From NCBI RefSeq assembly GCF_028640845.1, contig NC_080539.1, positions 101,024,554-101,088,553 on the forward strand: a stretch of DNA of 64,000 bases. Reading direction: 5' to 3'. Within the stretch, counting starts at the first letter, position 1. Every line of letters begins with the position of its first letter. A model generated the notes under the pieces. It ran no database searches. It worked only from the letters and a program-made list of their open reading frames with translations, and was not told the DNA's origin. Positions 61,257 to 64,000 of this stretch are shown in pieces. Made by a program: the position numbers and the translations under genes. The stretch comes from Ahaetulla prasina. Taxonomy: Eukaryota; Chordata; Lepidosauria; Squamata; Colubridae.

Positions 61257-61557
61257 CTCAGGGGTTGCCACAAAGAAGAGGGAGTCAAGCTATTCTCCAA
61301 AGCACCTGAAGGCAGGACAAGAAGCAATGGGTGGAAACTAATCAAGGAAAGAAGCAACCTAGGACTAAGGAGAAATTTCCTGACAGTTAGAACAATTAAT
61401 CAGTGGAAACAACTTACCTCCATAAGTTGTGAATGCTCCAACACTGGATGTTTTAAAGAAGAGATTGGACAACCATTTTCTGAAATGGTATCCGGTTGCC
61501 TACCTGAGCAGGAGGTTGGACTAGAAGACCTCCAAGGTCCCTTCCAACTCTGTTATT
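61257..61557 (+). mobile_element. CR1 LINE 3' end
   Basis: Severely 5'-truncated CR1 ending 'gaagacctccaaggtccctt' then CCAACTCTGTTATTCTATTC. It is followed directly by a long pentanucleotide microsatellite. Confidence 0.95.
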
Positions 61558-61655
61558 CTATTCTATTCTGTTCTGTTCTGTTCTGTTCTGTTCTGTTCTG
61601 TTCTATTCTATTCTATTCTATTCTATTCTATTCTATTCTATTCTATTCTATTCTA
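61551..61655. repeat. (TTCTA)n-(TTCTG)n-(TTCTA)n microsatellite
   Basis: About 100 bp of pentanucleotide repeat growing out of the CR1 3' end. A block of about seven TTCTG units sits between TTCTA units. Confidence 0.97.
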
Positions 61656-61659
61656 AATG

Positions 61660-62750
61660 CAAGCATTAATATATTAAAGAACTGGAGAACCAAATCTTTA
61701 CTGATTTTCTAAATGCAAAGGCATGGGGGGCGGGGGCAGCAACAATGCATCTCCTGAGAGAATGTATTTTGTAGCCTGGGAGCAATGCAGAATAAGTTGT
61801 GCCAGAAAAACAAGTTCCTGATTCCAAAGCAAGGGGACACATATTCAGAAGGCCTTCTGCAATTCTTAAAATATAGGTTGTATCAGGCACAAGTAACCAG
61901 AAAGTGTTGAGTTCAAAGTACTAAAGATTTATTACGTGCTACATGCATGCAAGAATATGATATACTAATAGTCAAGTCAAATTGGCACCAGATAAGGGTC
62001 AATGGAATTCACAGTGGGAATGGACTTAAGTCTCTTGTGGGAGTGCAGCGACTCCAAACTGATGATGTGTTCGATCCCACCCTCAAGCTAAATCTGCTCA
62101 CTTCCTACAAGCAGGTTTGTAACAGAGAAAGATGTTCCCTTAGGCAGCCAGGCTTTAACTGATTTAGAGCTTATGATCAATACCAACGTCATAAATTTGT
62201 GGCTACTCAACACTTGGCTGCTAGTGCAGATCTTCCAATTTAGGCATGTGTTTCCTGTAGTTTGCATCACTTAGCAATTTCCTGTAGAATTGCACATAAC
62301 ATGATTTCCCTGCCCTATCCTGCTATTTTTTTTCTTTCCATCTCATCAGAACTCCCTTTATTCTATTTGGATTTTCTCTGGTCTATTTTGTGAATTTCTG
62401 AGCCCTGCTGTCATCTTATTGTCCTCAGAAGTGCTGAATGACTCATTTGAGCCTTCTATGGTAGGTTAATAGACTGGATCATCTGTCAAGAGTGCTTGTC
62501 AAGGCAACTTTAATCTGTATATTAACTTTTAAAAATGCCACAACATCTAGATTTTTAACTGCCTTCAGGATAACAGAATGTTTACACCTGAAGCTTCATT
62601 TGCTGTGCCCATCTATGCTGATTTTCATTGCCAAGGAACATGCTCTCCGGGAAGTGATTTATTGTCACACCAAAGTGATTTCTCTCTAAATGTAATCTGT
62701 GCTGTCTGAAGTATGATATAAATCAAATGAATGAATGAATGGAATTGTAG
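61660..62750. other. Intergenic, nothing recognised
   Basis: No exon, repeat or RNA gene recognised. A short (GAAT)n-like run lies near 62730. Confidence 0.45.
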
Positions 62751-62754
62751 TTCA

Positions 62755-64000
62755 ATAGAATAGAATAGAATTTTTTATTGGCCAAGTGTGATTGGACACA
62801 CAAGGAATTTGTCTTGGTGCATATGCTCTCAGTGTACATAAAAGAAAAGATACCTTCATCAAGAATCATAAAGTACAACACTTAATGATAGGCATAGGGT
62901 ACAAATAAGCAATCAGGAAACAATATCAATATAAATTGTAAGGATACAAGCAACAGTTGCAGTCATACAGTCATAAGTGGAAGGAGATGGGTGATGGGAA
63001 CGATGAGAAGATTAATAGTAGTGCAGATTTAGTAAATAGTTTGAGAGTGTTGAGGGAATTATTTGTTTAGCAGAGTGATGGCGTTCAGGAAAAACTGTTC
63101 TTGTGTCTAGTTGTTCTGCTGTGCAGTGCTCTGCAGCATCGCTTTGAGGGTTGGAGTTGAAACACTCTATGTCCAGAATGCAAGAAGTCTGTAAATATTT
63201 TCACAGCCCTCTTTTTGACTTGTGCAATATAAAAGTCCTCAGTGGAAGGCAGGTTAGTAGCCATTGTTTTTTTCTGCAGTTCTAATTATCCTCTGAAGTC
63301 TGTGTCTGTCTTGTTGGGTTGCAGAACCAAACCAGACAGTTATAGAGGTGCAGATGACAGACTCAATAATTCCTCTGTAGAACTGGATCAGCAGCTTCTT
63401 GGGCAGTTTGAGCTTTCTGAGTTGGCACAGAAAGAACATTCTTTGTTGTGCTTTTTTGATGACGTTTTTGATGTTAGGTGTTCATTTTAGATCTTGTGTT
63501 ATGGTAGAACCTAGAAATTTGAAGGTCTCTACTGCTGATACTGTGTTGTCTAGTATTGTAAGAAGTGGAAGTATGGAAGGGTTTCTCCTAAAGTCTACCA
63601 CCATTTCTACAGTTTTGAGTGTGTTTAGTTCCAGATTGTTCCAGTCACACCACAAGGCTAGTTGCTCAACCTTCCGTCTGTATGCGGATTCATCATTGTC
63701 TCGAATGAGACCGATCACTGTTGTGTCATCTGTGAACTTCAGTAGTTTAACAGATGGATTGTTAGAGATGCAGTCATTGGTATACAGAGAGAAGAGAAGT
63801 GGGGAGAGCACACAGCCTTGGGGGGGCCCCTTGCTAATTGTATAGGTATCTGATGTGATATGATTCTGCTTAGCTTCCTGTTTGTTAGGAAGCTTATGAT
63901 CCACTTACAAGTGTGTTCAGGTACCTGTAGCTGGTTTAGCTTAGTTAGAAGAGTGTCTGGAATGATGGTATTGAATGCTGAACTAAAATCAAGAGGACCC
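62755..64000 (-). mobile_element. L3-type LINE, 3' part, runs off the window end
   Basis: Short (AATAG)n tail at 62755-62770, conserved 3' UTR, then minus-strand RT coding sequence with small indels. It includes FLCQLRKLKLPKKLLIQF, EMVVDFRRNPSILP, the catalytic-box variant [10 protein letters not shown] and [16 protein letters not shown]. Its 5' end lies beyond 64000. Confidence 0.93.

Noticed and set aside
57740..61657. Inverted pair of CR1 ends as a designed structure
   Set aside because: Two independent, differently truncated CR1 3' ends in opposite orientation are common by chance in squamate genomes. No shared flanks indicate a linked event.

Overview
This window is nuclear DNA of a squamate reptile, most likely an advanced (colubroid) snake. 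The evidence is: one vertebrate gene with spliced exons; tRNA-derived SINEs of the Sauria/Squam type; many LINE 3' ends that run directly into (AATAG)n/(ATTCT)n microsatellites, a hallmark reported for snake CR1/L3-type ('Snake1') LINEs; and L2-like, CR1 and L1 LINEs plus hAT MITEs. The species assignment is an inference. There are no operons, tRNA/rRNA genes, CRISPR arrays or other prokaryotic features.

The only host protein-coding gene I can support is VTA1 (LIP5), the ESCRT-III/VPS4 cofactor. It lies complete on the minus strand in eight coding exons. The start codon is at 47822-47824, next to a CpG-rich promoter, and the stop codon is at 12294-12296. All seven introns have GT-AG ends, the codon phases join without a break, and the total is 912 nt (303 aa plus stop). 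The ORFs longer than about 150 aa elsewhere belong to retrotransposons.

Layout. 1-12293 is the region downstream of VTA1, with DNA-transposon fragments, hAT MITEs, two LTR-like elements, a SINE and microsatellites. 12294-24843 holds exons 8 to 3 with modest introns. 24844-34632 is intron 2, loaded with an L2-like LINE carrying an intact YADD motif, an older relative of it, a solo LTR and a nearly full-length L3-type LINE. 34728-47715 is intron 1. It contains an L3-type LINE split by a 5.9-kb L1 (16-bp target duplication), followed head to head by a second L3-type copy, then a 43-bp minisatellite. 47716-48070 is exon 1 plus promoter. 48340-51040 is an L1 with an intact ORF1 but an ORF2 that lacks its reverse transcriptase. 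51041-64000 is intergenic and repeat-rich, ending inside another L3-type LINE.

I found no convincing undescribed biological system. The most informative features are the nested and inverted LINE structure in VTA1 intron 1, the RT-deleted L1 with intact ORF1 just upstream of the VTA1 promoter, a set of hAT MITEs whose 8-bp target duplications mostly share a central TA (Buster-type), and repeated association of LINE tails with microsatellites.
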